A stretch of DNA of 64,000 bases, taken from contig JAKRSB010000139.1 of the NCBI GenBank assembly GCA_022402525.1, positions 1-64,000 on the forward strand, given 5' to 3'. Source of the stretch: Thermosynechococcaceae cyanobacterium MS004 (lineage in GTDB: Bacteria; Cyanobacteriota; Cyanobacteriia; Thermosynechococcales; Thermosynechococcaceae). A program made the translations under genes and the position numbers. The notes below the pieces were generated by a model, which searched no databases, was not told the DNA's origin, and saw only the letters and a list, made by a program, of their open reading frames with translations. Of the stretch, positions 42,275-52,032 are shown piece after piece. Within the stretch, counting starts at the first letter, position 1; every line of letters starts with the position of its first letter.

Positions 42275-44221
42275 ATGGCAGATTTCACCCCTTCTCCTGT
42301 GCTGCACTCCGCGCTCCAAAATTCGAGTGAGCCCTTGAATGGAGCAATGAGTGGGCCAATGAATGGGCCGGCCATTCTAGCCTGTCCCCTTCCCCTGTCC
42401 CTTGTGCCGCCCGAAGAACTTTTGCCGGAGTTGGGGCATGAGCTAAAGACCCCCTTGGCTGGCATCATGGGTTTATCTCAGGTCATGCAGCGTCAGGCTG
42501 GGCTGGGCGATCGCAGCGTGCAGTATGCGGGGCTCATTCACCAAAAGAGTCAACAATTGTTGATTGCCATCAACGACTTACTTGACCTGACTCAACTTTG
42601 TACCCACCAGTTTGTTTTGCAGCTCCAGTCCGTTGAGTTTTACTCCGCCTTTAAAACTGCCCTCCAGGTCGCCCAGCGAATTTCCGGACAGACTATTGCC
42701 ATTAATATCAATTCAGGCAGCATCGATTCAGGCAAGAACGACCAGGCATCAGACGCATCAGCGCAAATCCCATCCCCATCCCAATCGCCCACAGGCACTG
42801 CGGACAGTTGGCTGCCACCGCATCTTGAGCATTGGGTTGTCGCCGATCAGTCCAGGGTAGAGCAGCTATTCATTCATCTGCTGGGCTATCTGTTTCTTCA
42901 AAGCTCGCCTCAAAGTTCTTCCCAAAGTTCTCTAGGGCGTACCCTAACCGTTGATATTTCACCGTGGGGTCACTGGAGCTGCTTCAAAATCAAGATGACG
43001 CCTCTCGCGCTTTCAGATCACGAGCTGATTTCTCTGGGCTGGTCTGGGCAGCCCTTGGGAGCCGATGCCTCGGCGGTTCCGTACCGTAGTAGCGCCGTAC
43101 TCAAGTTTTTGCTGGCGCGACGGCTGGCTCACCTCCAGGGAGCAGAACTGACCTGGCGCTCGGATAAACCCGCCGGACAAACGACTCACGCAACAGAAGT
43201 CGCCGTTTGGTTTCCCCGTGATTTGACCCACACCACACCCCTCTCGCGATCGTCGGTTAAGGCACCGCTCTGGCTGGCGATCGCCCAGTGCTCCGAGGTG
43301 TTTCAGGAACTGTTCCAGGTGCTTCAGGGCCACGACGCTCAATTACTCATGGCGCGATCGCTCCCCGAAGCGCAGGAAAAAATTCAGTTTTTGTCGCCCA
43401 CCGTCATTCTGATTCATAGCGAATTTGCCGAGGCCTATGGCCTGAACGTCATCCAGAATTGGCTCATGCAGCAGCGCTTCATCACATCAAATACTGCCGC
43501 ATCGAATCCTGCCGCATCGAATCCTGCCCCATTGCACCCTATGGCACCTATTCTCGAAAAACAGCCCATGCTCCTATGGGTTGGAGCCGTCCCCTTCTCT
43601 GGTCAGTTGACTGGGCCAGACCCTATTCCTTCTTGGCCAATGCCTTTGTCCCTCGATACCTGTCCTGCTCTCGTCAATCCTCAGCAATCGGGTCAGCCAT
43701 CGCCGCCAGCAGATCCTCGCGTAGAGGTTCGCGCAGAGATTTGCTCAGAGGTCGCCTATGCTGCCCCCTCTGCTCGGAGTCAGTCCCCAGCGTCCCATCG
43801 TCCGCTGACGCTGCTGCAGCTCGATAGCGCTGCGATCGCCGATACGCCCAGCCCCAGAACCCTAGACCTCATTACCCAGCTCGTGCAGCGCTACGGATGC
43901 TCTATGTTAGCGATCGACGATGCCCATCAAGCCGAATTGCTCATCCGCATCTGGCAGCCCGACGCGATTCTTTGTCCCGGTACGCTTCCAGAATGGGCAA
44001 TGCAGGTTTCAAAATCTTCTCTACTCACGACCCTACCTATTTTTCTGCTTCAGGAAACCGTAAACCTTCCCCCGTCCACACTGCTGCACTACATTCCCTA
44101 CGCCCCTCCCCAGCCTCTACCAGAGAGCGCCTTTGCCGCTGTAAGCCTATCCCCAGACTTGGTCGATCATTTTTATCAACAGCTCCTGAGTGCGACTTCA
44201 CGCTTATCTCAGCTACCGTAA
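42275..44221 (+). CDS. Histidine-kinase-like protein with degenerate ATPase domain
   Basis: A 648-residue protein. Residues ~45-110 are a HisKA dimerisation domain with the phospho-acceptor His (~55) in GHELKTPLAGIMGLSQVMQR. The following HATPase-like region (~185-320, with VVADQSRVEQLFIHLLGYLF) lacks the N-box Asn and I see no G1/G2 glycine motifs, so ATP hydrolysis is doubtful. Two later alpha/beta segments (~325-400 and ~520-620) resemble worn receiver domains without clear acceptor Asp pockets. Linkers contain short repeats (QSSPQSSSQSS, AASNPAASNPA). It may act as a phosphotransfer or scaffolding protein; no partner is adjacent. The next gene on the same strand is dnaK, 232 bp away. Confidence 0.65.
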   Translation: MADFTPSPVLHSALQNSSEPLNGAMSGPMNGPAILACPLPLSLVPPEELLPELGHELKTPLAGIMGLSQVMQRQAGLGDRSVQYAGLIHQKSQQLLIAINDLLDLTQLCTHQFVLQLQSVEFYSAFKTALQVAQRISGQTIAININSGSIDSGKNDQASDASAQIPSPSQSPTGTADSWLPPHLEHWVVADQSRVEQLFIHLLGYLFLQSSPQSSSQSSLGRTLTVDISPWGHWSCFKIKMTPLALSDHELISLGWSGQPLGADASAVPYRSSAVLKFLLARRLAHLQGAELTWRSDKPAGQTTHATEVAVWFPRDLTHTTPLSRSSVKAPLWLAIAQCSEVFQELFQVLQGHDAQLLMARSLPEAQEKIQFLSPTVILIHSEFAEAYGLNVIQNWLMQQRFITSNTAASNPAASNPAPLHPMAPILEKQPMLLWVGAVPFSGQLTGPDPIPSWPMPLSLDTCPALVNPQQSGQPSPPADPRVEVRAEICSEVAYAAPSARSQSPASHRPLTLLQLDSAAIADTPSPRTLDLITQLVQRYGCSMLAIDDAHQAELLIRIWQPDAILCPGTLPEWAMQVSKSSLLTTLPIFLLQETVNLPPSTLLHYIPYAPPQPLPESAFAAVSLSPDLVDHFYQQLLSATSRLSQLP

Positions 44222-44256
44222 GTCTTGAGGTCACGCGATCTTGCGCTTCCACACGC

Positions 44257-44342
44257 TACCCCAATCTGCTCCCCGACCTGTTCCCCAATCTGCTCTCCAA
44301 TGGGCACCCTAAGCTCCCCGATCTGCACCCTAACCTTGCTCC
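44257..44342. repeat. Degenerate 12-bp repeats upstream of dnaK
   Basis: About seven degenerate units of the form CCCCRAYCTGYT run through this stretch. If read in the +1 frame they would encode PNLL-PDLF-PNLL-type tetrapeptides. The array lies between the kinase-like gene and dnaK and is followed by the dnaK leader. Confidence 0.7.
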
Positions 44343-44453
44343 TCATTACGGTTGGTTCGGTAAATACGCCTTAAGATTTCTGCCCCAGAGCGCCACTATA
44401 GGAAGGAGAGTGCAGGCGAAAAGCCGAATAAAGAAGGAGCAAGATAACGTCCT

Positions 44454-46358
44454 ATGGCTAAAGTTGTTGGAATTGACTTAGGTACGACAAATTCTTGCGT
44501 TGCGGTTATGGAAGGCGGTAAGCCGACGGTGATTGCCAATGCAGAAGGATTCCGTACTACCCCCTCCGTGGTGGCCTACGCGAAGAATGGCGATCGCCTT
44601 GTCGGCCAAATCGCTAAGCGCCAGTCGGTCATGAACCCCGAAAACACCTTCTACTCCGTAAAGCGGTTTATTGGCCGCAAGGTGGATGAAGTCGGCACTG
44701 AGATGACCGAAGTGTCCTATAAAGTGTTGACCGTCAACGGCAACGTCAAAATTGACTGTCCCGCCGCAAGCAAGCAGTTTTCTCCTGAAGAAATTTCAGC
44801 ACAGGTGCTGCGCAAGCTGGTGGATGATGCCAGCAAGTACCTGGGCGAAAAAGTAACCCAGGCCGTCATCACCGTTCCCGCTTACTTCAACGATTCCCAG
44901 CGTCAGGCCACTAAAGATGCCGGTAAAATTGCTGGGGTTGAAGTGCTACGTATCATCAACGAGCCTACCGCAGCTTCCTTGGCCTACGGCCTAGATCGCA
45001 AGAGCAATGAAACCATCTTGGTCTTTGACTTGGGCGGTGGAACCTTCGACGTTTCCATTCTAGAAGTGGGCGATGGCGTGTTTGAAGTGCTAGCCACCTC
45101 TGGGGATACCCACCTGGGCGGCGATGACTTCGACAAAAAAATTGTGGATTTCTTGGCCTCTGAATTTCAAAAAATAGAAGGCATTGACCTCCGCAAGGAT
45201 CGTCAAGCCCTCCAGCGTCTCACAGAAGCCGCTGAAAAAGCCAAGATTGAGCTGTCCAGCGTGACTCAGGCCGAAATTAACCTGCCGTTTATTACCGCAA
45301 CCCAGGATGGCCCCAAGCACCTGGATACGACTCTCACCAGAGCCAAATTTGAAGAGATTTGCGCCGACCTCATCGACCGCTGCCGGATTCCCGTTGAGAA
45401 CGCTGTCCGCGATGCCAAGATTGACAAAAGCGCCTTAGACGAGATTGTGCTCGTGGGTGGCTCAACCCGGATCCCAGCGGTACAAGAGATTGTGCGTAAG
45501 GTGCTAGGGAAAGAGCCCAACCAAACCGTTAACCCAGACGAAGTGGTGGCCGTAGGCGCTGCAATTCAGGCGGGTGTGCTGGCTGGAGAAGTGAAGGATA
45601 TTCTGCTGCTTGACGTCACACCGCTTTCCTTTGGTGTAGAAACCTTGGGCGGCGTGATGACCAAGCTCATCCCCCGCAACACGACCATTCCCACCAAGAA
45701 GTCGGAAGTCTTCTCAACTGCTGTGGATGGTCAAACCAACGTAGAAATCCATGTGCTTCAGGGTGAGCGTGAGCTATCCACGGATAACAAGAGTTTGGGA
45801 ACCTTCCGCCTAGACGGCATTCCTCCCGCACCGCGTGGTGTGCCCCAAATTGAGGTTACCTTTGACATTGACGCCAACGGCATCTTGAACGTGACGGCAA
45901 AAGACAAGGGGACGGGCAAGGAGCAGTCTATCAGTATCACGGGCGCTTCCACCCTGTCTGATTCAGAAGTAGAGCGCATGGTGAAAGACGCTGAGTCTAA
46001 TGCAGACGCTGATCGGGAGCGCCGCGAAAAGATCGAGGTCAAAAACCAGGCCGATACGCTGGTCTATCAGGCGAAGAAGCAAATCGAGGAGTTTGGCGAT
46101 AAGGTGTCTGCTGCCGATAAGGAAAAGGCAGAAAACCAAGTCAAGGCGCTTGAAGATGCGATCGCCAGTGAAAACACCGAGCAAATCAAAACGCTGACAG
46201 CCGAGCTTCAGCAAACGCTCTACTCTATTGGCACCAGCGTATATCAGCAGGCAGAAGCTAGCGCTCCTTCTCCAGATGGAGACGGTGGCTCCGATGCTTC
46301 GGATAGCGCCTCTGCAAATGATGACGTGATTGATGCCGAGTTCTCCGAAACGAAGTAG
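44454..46358 (+). CDS. dnaK: Molecular chaperone DnaK (Hsp70)
   Basis: A 634-residue Hsp70. The ATPase domain begins [20 protein letters not shown] and includes [58 protein letters not shown] and [17 protein letters not shown]. The interdomain linker [15 protein letters not shown] is followed by the substrate-binding domain and helical lid. The C-terminus ends in an acidic [10 protein letters not shown]-type tail that fits the main cytosolic DnaK. It folds and rescues proteins with DnaJ and GrpE, neither of which is in the window. AGGAG precedes the start by about 17 bases. It is followed by two strong terminators. Confidence 0.98.
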   Translation: MAKVVGIDLGTTNSCVAVMEGGKPTVIANAEGFRTTPSVVAYAKNGDRLVGQIAKRQSVMNPENTFYSVKRFIGRKVDEVGTEMTEVSYKVLTVNGNVKIDCPAASKQFSPEEISAQVLRKLVDDASKYLGEKVTQAVITVPAYFNDSQRQATKDAGKIAGVEVLRIINEPTAASLAYGLDRKSNETILVFDLGGGTFDVSILEVGDGVFEVLATSGDTHLGGDDFDKKIVDFLASEFQKIEGIDLRKDRQALQRLTEAAEKAKIELSSVTQAEINLPFITATQDGPKHLDTTLTRAKFEEICADLIDRCRIPVENAVRDAKIDKSALDEIVLVGGSTRIPAVQEIVRKVLGKEPNQTVNPDEVVAVGAAIQAGVLAGEVKDILLLDVTPLSFGVETLGGVMTKLIPRNTTIPTKKSEVFSTAVDGQTNVEIHVLQGERELSTDNKSLGTFRLDGIPPAPRGVPQIEVTFDIDANGILNVTAKDKGTGKEQSISITGASTLSDSEVERMVKDAESNADADRERREKIEVKNQADTLVYQAKKQIEEFGDKVSAADKEKAENQVKALEDAIASENTEQIKTLTAELQQTLYSIGTSVYQQAEASAPSPDGDGGSDASDSASANDDVIDAEFSETK

Positions 46359-46451
46359 GCTCCAGACTCTTTGGCGGGTGGTTTCGTTCGGAACCTAACT
46401 GAACGCTAGCCTCCCCTCGCTTTAGCCGCTGGGTCGTTAACTGCTCCAAAC

Positions 46452-46491
46452 CTCCTCCTTGACGCACTCTTTTTCAAGGAGGAGATTTTTG
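46452..46491 (+). terminator. Rho-independent terminator of dnaK
   Basis: The arms CTCCTCCTTGA (46452-46462) and TCAAGGAGGAG (46474-46484) are perfect over 11 bp with an 11-base loop. ATTTTTG follows directly. It is about 95 bp after the dnaK stop. Confidence 0.85.
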
Positions 46492-46552
46492 TCTAGGTGC
46501 GCGCCAATCATTGCTTTTCCTGCACTTCAGCCCAATCCTAGACCCAACAGCC

Positions 46553-46586
46553 AAAAAGCAGAGCTTAGCTAAGCTCTGCTTTTTTT
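46553..46586. terminator. Bidirectional terminator, perfect palindrome between dnaK and psb35-like gene
   Basis: From AAAAAGCAGAGCTTAG (46553-46568) to CTAAGCTCTGCTTTTT (46569-46584) every base pairs, so the A-run on one side and the T-run on the other serve both strands. It sits between converging genes and would stop transcription from both. Confidence 0.85.
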
Positions 46587-46670
46587 GAATGGAGAGTTTT
46601 GAATTGAGAATTGAAAACTTTTATGGAGTTTGGTGAGGTCTGACGGCAACGAACTCAGCTCAATAGGCGG

Positions 46671-46874
46671 CTACGGTTTCTCGTCAGTATCAATTTTAGG
46701 AACATAGTTGGGCCGTTCCTTGCCTTCCCAGCCAGCGGGACGTTTTGAGTTATAAAAGGCCACTGACCCCAGGGAGACAGCGGCAACAAAGCCTAGCGCC
46801 AATACAGCATAGAATGCATAGGGCGTATGGGAACCCGTTCCCATCAAGGTTGTCAGGTCAATTGCAAACAGCAT
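46671..46874 (-). CDS. psb35: Psb35-like small thylakoid membrane protein
   Basis: A small single-helix protein. The helix at ~22-45 (YAFYAVLALGFVAAVSLGSV) is followed by FYNSKRPAGWEGKERPNYVP and an acidic tail. This pattern (one helix, then YNSKRP.GWE.KERP..VP) is one that I associate with cyanobacterial Psb35, which stabilises the CP47 assembly module of photosystem II. That assignment is from memory and moderately sure. I chose the start at 46874 (MLFAIDLTTL) because the 37 upstream codons contain a direct repeat (KATKIKATKI) and are not family-like. A start at 46895 is also possible. Confidence 0.58.
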   Translation of the reverse strand: MLFAIDLTTLMGTGSHTPYAFYAVLALGFVAAVSLGSVAFYNSKRPAGWEGKERPNYVPKIDTDEKP

Positions 46875-47051
46875 AGGATTTAGTGCCCAGTTCATTGCCA
46901 AGTTTGGGAAGATAATTTTAGTGGCTTTAATTTTAGTGGCTTTATCATGATGTTGCCCAGGCTTATTGCCAATGTCTATGGTCAACGCTTATCGCCAACG
47001 CCAGAAATCTACCTACTCTAGATTAACGTTTATGGAATTAACGTTTATGGA

Positions 47052-47246
47052 CTAGCCTTCTGTTAAGTCTCGAATCAACATGGTGCGATCGCCCAAGTAT
47101 TCTGAAAGAATGTGAGACTCTTCTGGGGCAAGACACACCAGTCGCTGCAGCTCATGTAAGACCTGGCGGATGAGCTGTACATCGGAAAGCCCTGAAATCA
47201 GGTTGGGCTGGATGTTCTCAACCACCGTCCAAAGAAGGCGAAGCAT
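47052..47246 (-). CDS. Small conserved cyanobacterial-type protein of unknown function
   Basis: A 64-residue protein starting MLRLLWTVVENIQPNLISGL and ending SEYLGDRTMLIRDLTEG. It is helical, slightly acidic, without membrane segment or signal. I recall similar small hypothetical proteins in cyanobacteria with the LLW.V.E and LIRDL ends, but no function. An eight-codon longer start (47270) is available. It stands alone on the minus strand 180 bp from the Psb35-like gene. Confidence 0.5.
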   Translation of the reverse strand: MLRLLWTVVENIQPNLISGLSDVQLIRQVLHELQRLVCLAPEESHILSEYLGDRTMLIRDLTEG

Positions 47247-47764
47247 GGAAGGAGAAGGTGCTCGAAGCATGAATAACTCGCTTGTTTGAAAAACTTAATC
47301 TTTTCTTCATAAGTTGATTGTTTTGATTGTAGCCCTCAATTCGGGTTTTGCTGACGCTCAGCCCCCAGAAGTTCTTAAAAATACACGCGGCTGAATCCTG
47401 TCCGGGGAATCTTCTGTAAATCTGGAGGTGGGCTGAACTGGATCAGATCTCCTCCACGTCTATTTTCCCTGCTCCCAGGCCCTTGGCCTGTCTAGGTGAA
47501 GGGGTTGAAGGGAACCATGAATGCAGAATCGAGTATCAAGATCGGGAAGAAGGTCCAAGACCTTGCCAGAAGTCTAGTCGCATAAGATTCAGATGGTCAG
47601 CGTCAAGCTCTTTAGCGTCAAGCTCTAGAGAGGCTGGGGATAGAAACTCAGCAGCAGCGGAAAGGGTCTGGTGGAAAGGGGCTGGCTAAAAATACTGGCT
47701 GTTTGGTGCATTCGTTTTTACTCATCTATTGGCTTTCGTTGGGTATTTCAGGTTCACACAATCT
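47247..47764. other. Intergenic region before the flippase gene
   Basis: About 520 bp with no convincing gene. A perfect short palindrome CAGGCC-CTT-GGCCTG occurs at 47476-47490. A 13-bp direct repeat AGCGTCAAGCTCT occurs at 47599-47611 and 47614-47626. No terminator or RNA is recognised. Confidence 0.5.
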
Positions 47765-49111
47765 ATGACCTCTCTCAAAACACAGGCCATTCGAGGCATA
47801 ATCTGGACAGTAATCGGGTATGGCTCAAGTCAGGGTCTGAGGCTGGTCAGTAATTTAATTCTCACCCGGCTCCTTTTCCCGGACTTATTTGGTCTCATGG
47901 CATTGGTGCAGACCTTTCTCATGGGGCTGCATCTTTTTTCGGATATTGGCATCAGACCCAGCATCATTCAGAATCCGCGAGGGGATGATCCTGACTTCTT
48001 AAATACGGCCTGGACGGTCCAGGTGCTGCGCGGAATTGCGCTTTGGCTGTGCTGCTTGGTCGTTGCGGGGCCCGTCGCCACGTTTTACCAGAATCCACAG
48101 CTCGCCTGGCTGCTGCCAGTCATTGGGCTAACGACGATTTTCGATGGCTTTACCTCAACCGCGATCGCCTCTCTCAACCGCCATCTAGAGGTGGCAAAGC
48201 TAACTCGGTTTGAATTTGCAGTACAGCTCATCTCAACCTTTATCATGCTGATTTGGGCCTACTATAGCCACTCTATCTGGGCACTGGTCGGCAATAGCCT
48301 CGTGAGCGGCATCCTCAGAATGATTTGGAGTCATCACTTAGGACAGACACACCCTAATCGGTTTGCCTGGGATGCCAGCGCCTGGAAAGAAATCAAAAAG
48401 TTTGGGCAATGGATTTTTCTATCTACCGCCATGACCTTCCTGGCTGGGCAGGTCGATCGTCTGATTTTGGGTCGTCTCTTTTCACTGGATCTGCTGGGAA
48501 TTTATGCCATTGCCTTCACCCTTTCAGACTTACCCCAAGCCGTCATCCAAGCCGTCAGCGGCAACGTAATCTTTCCGGCTATCTCCAAACAGGCTCACCT
48601 GCCGCGCCCAGAACTTCGCACAAAACTCTTAGCCCAGCGGCAGCCCCTCGTCTTTGGTACAGCCCTAGGGCTTTCATTGCTGATCTGCTTTGGCGATCTG
48701 CTCATTCATTTGCTTTACGATCATCGCTACGACCGAGCGGCCTGGATGCTTCCCATTTTAGCCTTGGGGAACTGGCCTCGAATGCTGCCATTATCAACCT
48801 CCCCAGTGCTTTTTGCGGTGGGAAAGCCCATCTATGGCGCGGCAGGAAATTTTATCAAGTTTCTGTATATGGTAGTGCTATTGCCCTTGGCGTTTAAGAC
48901 TATGGGCCCTTTTGGCGCAATTGTAGTGATTGCTTTTAATGACTTCCCGTATTATGTGATCAATAGTTACGGGCTTTGGCGGGAAGGCTTTTCGAGTCTG
49001 GGGCAGGATCTACAGGCAACAGCCGCGCTGCTTGGGATAGTGGCGCTGATCTTATTGGCACGCTATGAACTGGGGTTTGGCTACCCGCTAGTCGATCTCT
49101 ATGGTGGATAG
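47765..49111 (+). CDS. Oligosaccharide flippase (Wzx-like, MOP superfamily)
   Basis: A 448-residue membrane protein with about twelve helices. The start MTSLKTQAIRGIIWTVIGYG, then RLLFPDLFGLMALVQTFLMG and SDIGIRPSIIQNPRGDDPDF, are characteristic of the polysaccharide-transporter group that flips lipid-linked repeat units across the inner membrane. I place the start at 47765, 12 codons inside the longest frame. It is 9.6 kb from the edge of the polysaccharide locus, separated by the ars and dnaK regions, so it may serve that locus or another one. It would provide the Wzx partner for the Wzy-like and Wzc/Wza-like proteins. Confidence 0.85.
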   Translation: MTSLKTQAIRGIIWTVIGYGSSQGLRLVSNLILTRLLFPDLFGLMALVQTFLMGLHLFSDIGIRPSIIQNPRGDDPDFLNTAWTVQVLRGIALWLCCLVVAGPVATFYQNPQLAWLLPVIGLTTIFDGFTSTAIASLNRHLEVAKLTRFEFAVQLISTFIMLIWAYYSHSIWALVGNSLVSGILRMIWSHHLGQTHPNRFAWDASAWKEIKKFGQWIFLSTAMTFLAGQVDRLILGRLFSLDLLGIYAIAFTLSDLPQAVIQAVSGNVIFPAISKQAHLPRPELRTKLLAQRQPLVFGTALGLSLLICFGDLLIHLLYDHRYDRAAWMLPILALGNWPRMLPLSTSPVLFAVGKPIYGAAGNFIKFLYMVVLLPLAFKTMGPFGAIVVIAFNDFPYYVINSYGLWREGFSSLGQDLQATAALLGIVALILLARYELGFGYPLVDLYGG

Positions 49112-49250
49112 GGGAATGACGGGCAGGAGCTATTGATTTTGACTGGGTGAAGCCTAAAGACTACCGGATGCGGGTGGTATGATTGTAGACTAGTATACTG
49201 GGTCTTCCTGAACCAAATACTTTTACCCCACGCATTCTGCACACATCACC

Positions 49251-49388
49251 ATGACACAACGTACCCTAGGCGGCACCAGCCGTAAACGGAAAAGAACCTC
49301 TGGCTTCAGAGCGCGGATGAGAACAGCAAACGGTCAGAACGTGATTAGAGCACGTCGCCGTAAAGGACGTCATCGCCTAGCTGTCTAG
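49251..49388 (+). CDS. rpmH: Ribosomal protein bL34
   Basis: A 45-residue, highly basic large-subunit protein. The sequence [20 protein letters not shown], then [20 protein letters not shown], is the universal L34 pattern. It is the first gene of the conserved rpmH-rnpA-(PH)-yidC-jag cluster. A TATACT hexamer at 49194-49199 may be its -10 element. Confidence 0.97.
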   Translation: MTQRTLGGTSRKRKRTSGFRARMRTANGQNVIRARRRKGRHRLAV

Positions 49389-49449
49389 GTTGATCTAAAG
49401 TCTTCGTTAGATCTTCGTTAGCAATGAAGTCCTCTACAGAAAAACTCTC

Positions 49450-49824
49450 ATGCTGCCCATTCAAAATCGACTGCGGCATCGACGAGACTTTTCTAGGGTC
49501 TATCAGCGGGGCACCCGACTTAATTCCTTGGCCCTCAGCCTTCGGGCCTATTCGAGAGTAAAGCAGGCTCATCCGCCTGAAGAATCCAGTCATCCTGTAC
49601 GCATCGGGTTTTCTATTAGTCAGAAAATCAGTAAGCGTGCCGTCATTCGCAACCGCATCAAACGTCGGCTTAGAGCTGCGTTTCGGCAGCTATTGCCGCG
49701 CGTGCAGGACGGATGGGATCTAATCCTGGTTGTGCGCCCTGACGCCGTTGAGTGCGACTACCTCGAATTTCTGCAACAATTGGAACAGTTACTGGCGCAG
49801 GCAAACATACTCCATGGGAATTAA
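49450..49824 (+). CDS. rnpA: Ribonuclease P protein component
   Basis: A 124-residue basic protein that assists the RNase P RNA in 5' processing of tRNA precursors. The N-terminus LPIQNRLRHRRDFSRVYQRG and the RNA-binding signature AVIRNRIKRRLRAAFRQLLP are clear. It follows rpmH by 61 bp and overlaps the next gene by 11 bp. Confidence 0.96.
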   Translation: MLPIQNRLRHRRDFSRVYQRGTRLNSLALSLRAYSRVKQAHPPEESSHPVRIGFSISQKISKRAVIRNRIKRRLRAAFRQLLPRVQDGWDLILVVRPDAVECDYLEFLQQLEQLLAQANILHGN

Positions 49825-50197
49825 AGAAGACGTTTACTTTGAAGGCCCTCCCCACGTTGGGGATCTAATCCTCAACCTTTTGCTAGGGCTAACCGTCATT
49901 TGCCTCCCCTTGACTGTTGGGGCCATTGTTCGTTCGCTCTGGCTGCGCTACCGCATTACAAATCGGCGGGTGACGGTGACTGGAGGCTGGTTAGGGCGCG
50001 ATCGCTCTGATGTGGTTTACTCTCAGATTACCAATGTGGTTTCCGTTTCTCGCGGCATTGGGCTCTGGGGCGATATGGTCGTCACCCTCAAAAACGGCAG
50101 CAAGCTGGAGTTAAGAGCGGTTCCTCGTTTCAGAGAGGTTGCGGCCTATATTCAAGAGCAGGCCGGACTCAATGCCAAGGTTCCCGCTGCTGTATAG
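49814..50197 (+). CDS. PH-domain membrane protein (YdbS-like) of the rnpA-yidC cluster
   Basis: A 127-residue protein. A hydrophobic segment at ~19-42 (LILNLLLGLTVICLPLTVGA) is followed by a bacterial PH-like domain with RYRITNRRVTVTGGWLGRDR and VYSQITNVVSVSRGIGLWGD. The start at 49814 lies inside rnpA (11-bp overlap). In cyanobacteria this gene normally sits between rnpA and yidC, which hints at a membrane-biogenesis link; its molecular role is unknown. Confidence 0.85.
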   Translation: MGIKEDVYFEGPPHVGDLILNLLLGLTVICLPLTVGAIVRSLWLRYRITNRRVTVTGGWLGRDRSDVVYSQITNVVSVSRGIGLWGDMVVTLKNGSKLELRAVPRFREVAAYIQEQAGLNAKVPAAV

Positions 50198-50269
50198 GCT
50201 CCCTTTTGAGCCGTGGGCATCAATAAAGTTAGTGCAAATCTTGACGTATAGAGGTCAGCTTTAATCACG

Positions 50270-51457
50270 ATGGACTTTGGGGTTGGATTTCTTTCAAACA
50301 ACGTCATGCTGCCGATCCTGGATTTTTTTTACGGGATCTTTCCTAGCTATGGTTTGGCGATCGTTGCGCTGACGTTGGTCGTTCGATTTGCGCTGTATCC
50401 GCTCAGCGCTGGCCAAATTCGCAATATGCGACGGATGCGTGTAGCGCAGCCCATCATGCAAAAGCGCCAAGGCGAAATTAAAGAGCGCTACAAAAATGAT
50501 CCTGCCAAGATGCAGGAAGAGCAGGCCAAGCTCATCCAGGAATTTGGAAATCCACTGGCAGGCTGCTTGCCTTTGGTGGTGCAAATGCCGATTTTATTTG
50601 CCCTTTTTGCCACCTTGCGAGGTTCGCCTTTCTCGGACATTAACTACACCGTCGATGTTCAGGTCGTGCCCAAGGAGCAGCTTGAGCAAGTCCAGGCGCA
50701 GCCCCTAACCACAAAGCCTCAAAATATTTACGTCTCAGATGGCCTGCACTATCCCGTACTGGCGATCGTTCCGGAGGGCAGCAAATTAGCCCCAGGAACC
50801 TCTGCTAAGGTTGAGTTCCAGAGCGTGTCTGGGAAGCCCCTCAATGAGCTATTGCCTACAGAGCATGCATCAGATGTAGACCTTAAGCCTCGGTGGAAAG
50901 TCACCAAGGGTGAAGATCGCGTCAAGGTTGATGAATCGGGTCAGGTCACAGCCCTTCAGCCCGGTGAGGCAACTATTCAGGGCACCATCCCTGGTCTTGC
51001 CTCTCAGAAAGGGTTCCTGTTCATTCAAGCGCTCGGTCAGGTGGGTGTCGTTGACCCTGATACATCAGGCGACGGTAGCAGTGGCTTTAACTTTAATGCC
51101 GTTCACTGGGACGTCCTTGCCTTGATTTTGGGATTTGGCGTGTCGCTATACGTGAACCAGCTTCTGTCTGGACAGGGAGAAAGCAGTACGCCTTTACAGC
51201 AGCAACAGCAGGCCGTCAATAAGTTTTTGCCCGTGATCTTTTCCGGCATGTTTATCTTCATTCCGCTTCCCAGCGGCGTGTTGCTCTACATGCTTATTGC
51301 AAACATCTTTCAGACGGCTCAAAGCTTTATTCTTTCGCGGGAGCCTTTACCTGAAAATTTGCAGAAGATTTTAGACGAAGAGCAGAAGCAAACAAAGGGG
51401 AAGGGAACTGCACCAGTAGCGCTACCCTTTGAGCGGAAAAAGAAAGCCAGTGAGTAG
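50270..51457 (+). CDS. yidC: Membrane protein insertase YidC/Oxa1/Alb3
   Basis: A 395-residue insertase. The N-terminal part has [20 protein letters not shown] and the coiled cytoplasmic loop with [40 protein letters not shown] marks the conserved second helix pair, with the hydrophilic-groove Arg upstream. Between ~125 and ~265 is a beta-rich lumenal or periplasmic insertion with a Big_2-like sequence ([20 protein letters not shown]), as is usual in cyanobacterial YidC. Three further helices and a basic tail (ERKKKASE) follow. It inserts thylakoid and plasma membrane proteins. Confidence 0.95.
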   Translation: MDFGVGFLSNNVMLPILDFFYGIFPSYGLAIVALTLVVRFALYPLSAGQIRNMRRMRVAQPIMQKRQGEIKERYKNDPAKMQEEQAKLIQEFGNPLAGCLPLVVQMPILFALFATLRGSPFSDINYTVDVQVVPKEQLEQVQAQPLTTKPQNIYVSDGLHYPVLAIVPEGSKLAPGTSAKVEFQSVSGKPLNELLPTEHASDVDLKPRWKVTKGEDRVKVDESGQVTALQPGEATIQGTIPGLASQKGFLFIQALGQVGVVDPDTSGDGSSGFNFNAVHWDVLALILGFGVSLYVNQLLSGQGESSTPLQQQQQAVNKFLPVIFSGMFIFIPLPSGVLLYMLIANIFQTAQSFILSREPLPENLQKILDEEQKQTKGKGTAPVALPFERKKKASE

Positions 51458-51522
51458 GGTGGCAAGGTCGAGGGATTGGGCGTGAGAGAGCGGAGAGCGG
51501 GCGTAAGTCATTAGGAAGTTCC

Positions 51523-52032
51523 ATGTCAAAGTCAAAGGAAGCAGCAGAGTGGCTAGGAAAGGTACTAAACTTCTGTAACCTTTCCACCGAGTTGCGCACC
51601 ACAAAGCCAGAGTCTGTCTCTGATGAACTCCATCAGTTCGGTGGAGAGTGGTTGACCTTGGACGATCGCCTACTATCCGCTCAGCAACTTGAAGTCCTGA
51701 CCGCCCAGAATCATAAGGTGCTTGATGCCCTTCAGTACCTCATTAATGCAACGCTAAATCTAGGATTAGATCCTGCAGAGAAAATCGCCTATACCGTTGA
51801 GCTATCAGGTCACCGGGAGGAGCGCTATCTGCAGCTTGCGCAGTTGGCCAAAGATATTGCTCAGCAGGTGCGTCAGACCGGAGAGGCTGTGGAAATGACG
51901 CCATTGCCCTCAGCGGAACGCCGCTTAATTCATACTCTGCTGAGCGAAGAGGTGGATCTTGAAACCTTTAGTCGCGGACAGGAACCTGATCGACGCCTGG
52001 TTGTTGGACTTAAGGCTCCGGTTGAGTCCTGA
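51523..52032 (+). CDS. KH/R3H RNA-binding protein (Jag/KhpB-like)
   Basis: A 169-residue protein. A type II KH-like domain (~50-100, with NHKVLDALQYLINATLNLGL) is followed by an R3H domain (~130-165) with the R-x3-H element in AERRLIHTLLSE. It is the partner gene of yidC in many bacteria, 65 bp downstream here. It probably binds RNA and links translation with membrane insertion, although the mechanism is unsettled. Confidence 0.88.
   Translation: MSKSKEAAEWLGKVLNFCNLSTELRTTKPESVSDELHQFGGEWLTLDDRLLSAQQLEVLTAQNHKVLDALQYLINATLNLGLDPAEKIAYTVELSGHREERYLQLAQLAKDIAQQVRQTGEAVEMTPLPSAERRLIHTLLSEEVDLETFSRGQEPDRRLVVGLKAPVES

Noticed and set aside
43897-44481. 194-codon plus-strand frame overlapping the kinase-like gene and the dnaK start
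   Set aside because: Out of frame with both true genes; the PNLL-type tetrapeptides come from the 12-bp DNA repeat.
47483-47689. 68-codon plus-strand frame before the flippase gene
   Set aside because: No motif, no start signal, and built partly on a 13-bp direct repeat.
50640-51060. Ig-like/Big_2 segment within yidC as a novel domain insertion
   Set aside because: From established knowledge, cyanobacterial YidC proteins usually carry this lumenal beta-rich insertion, so it is not unusual.
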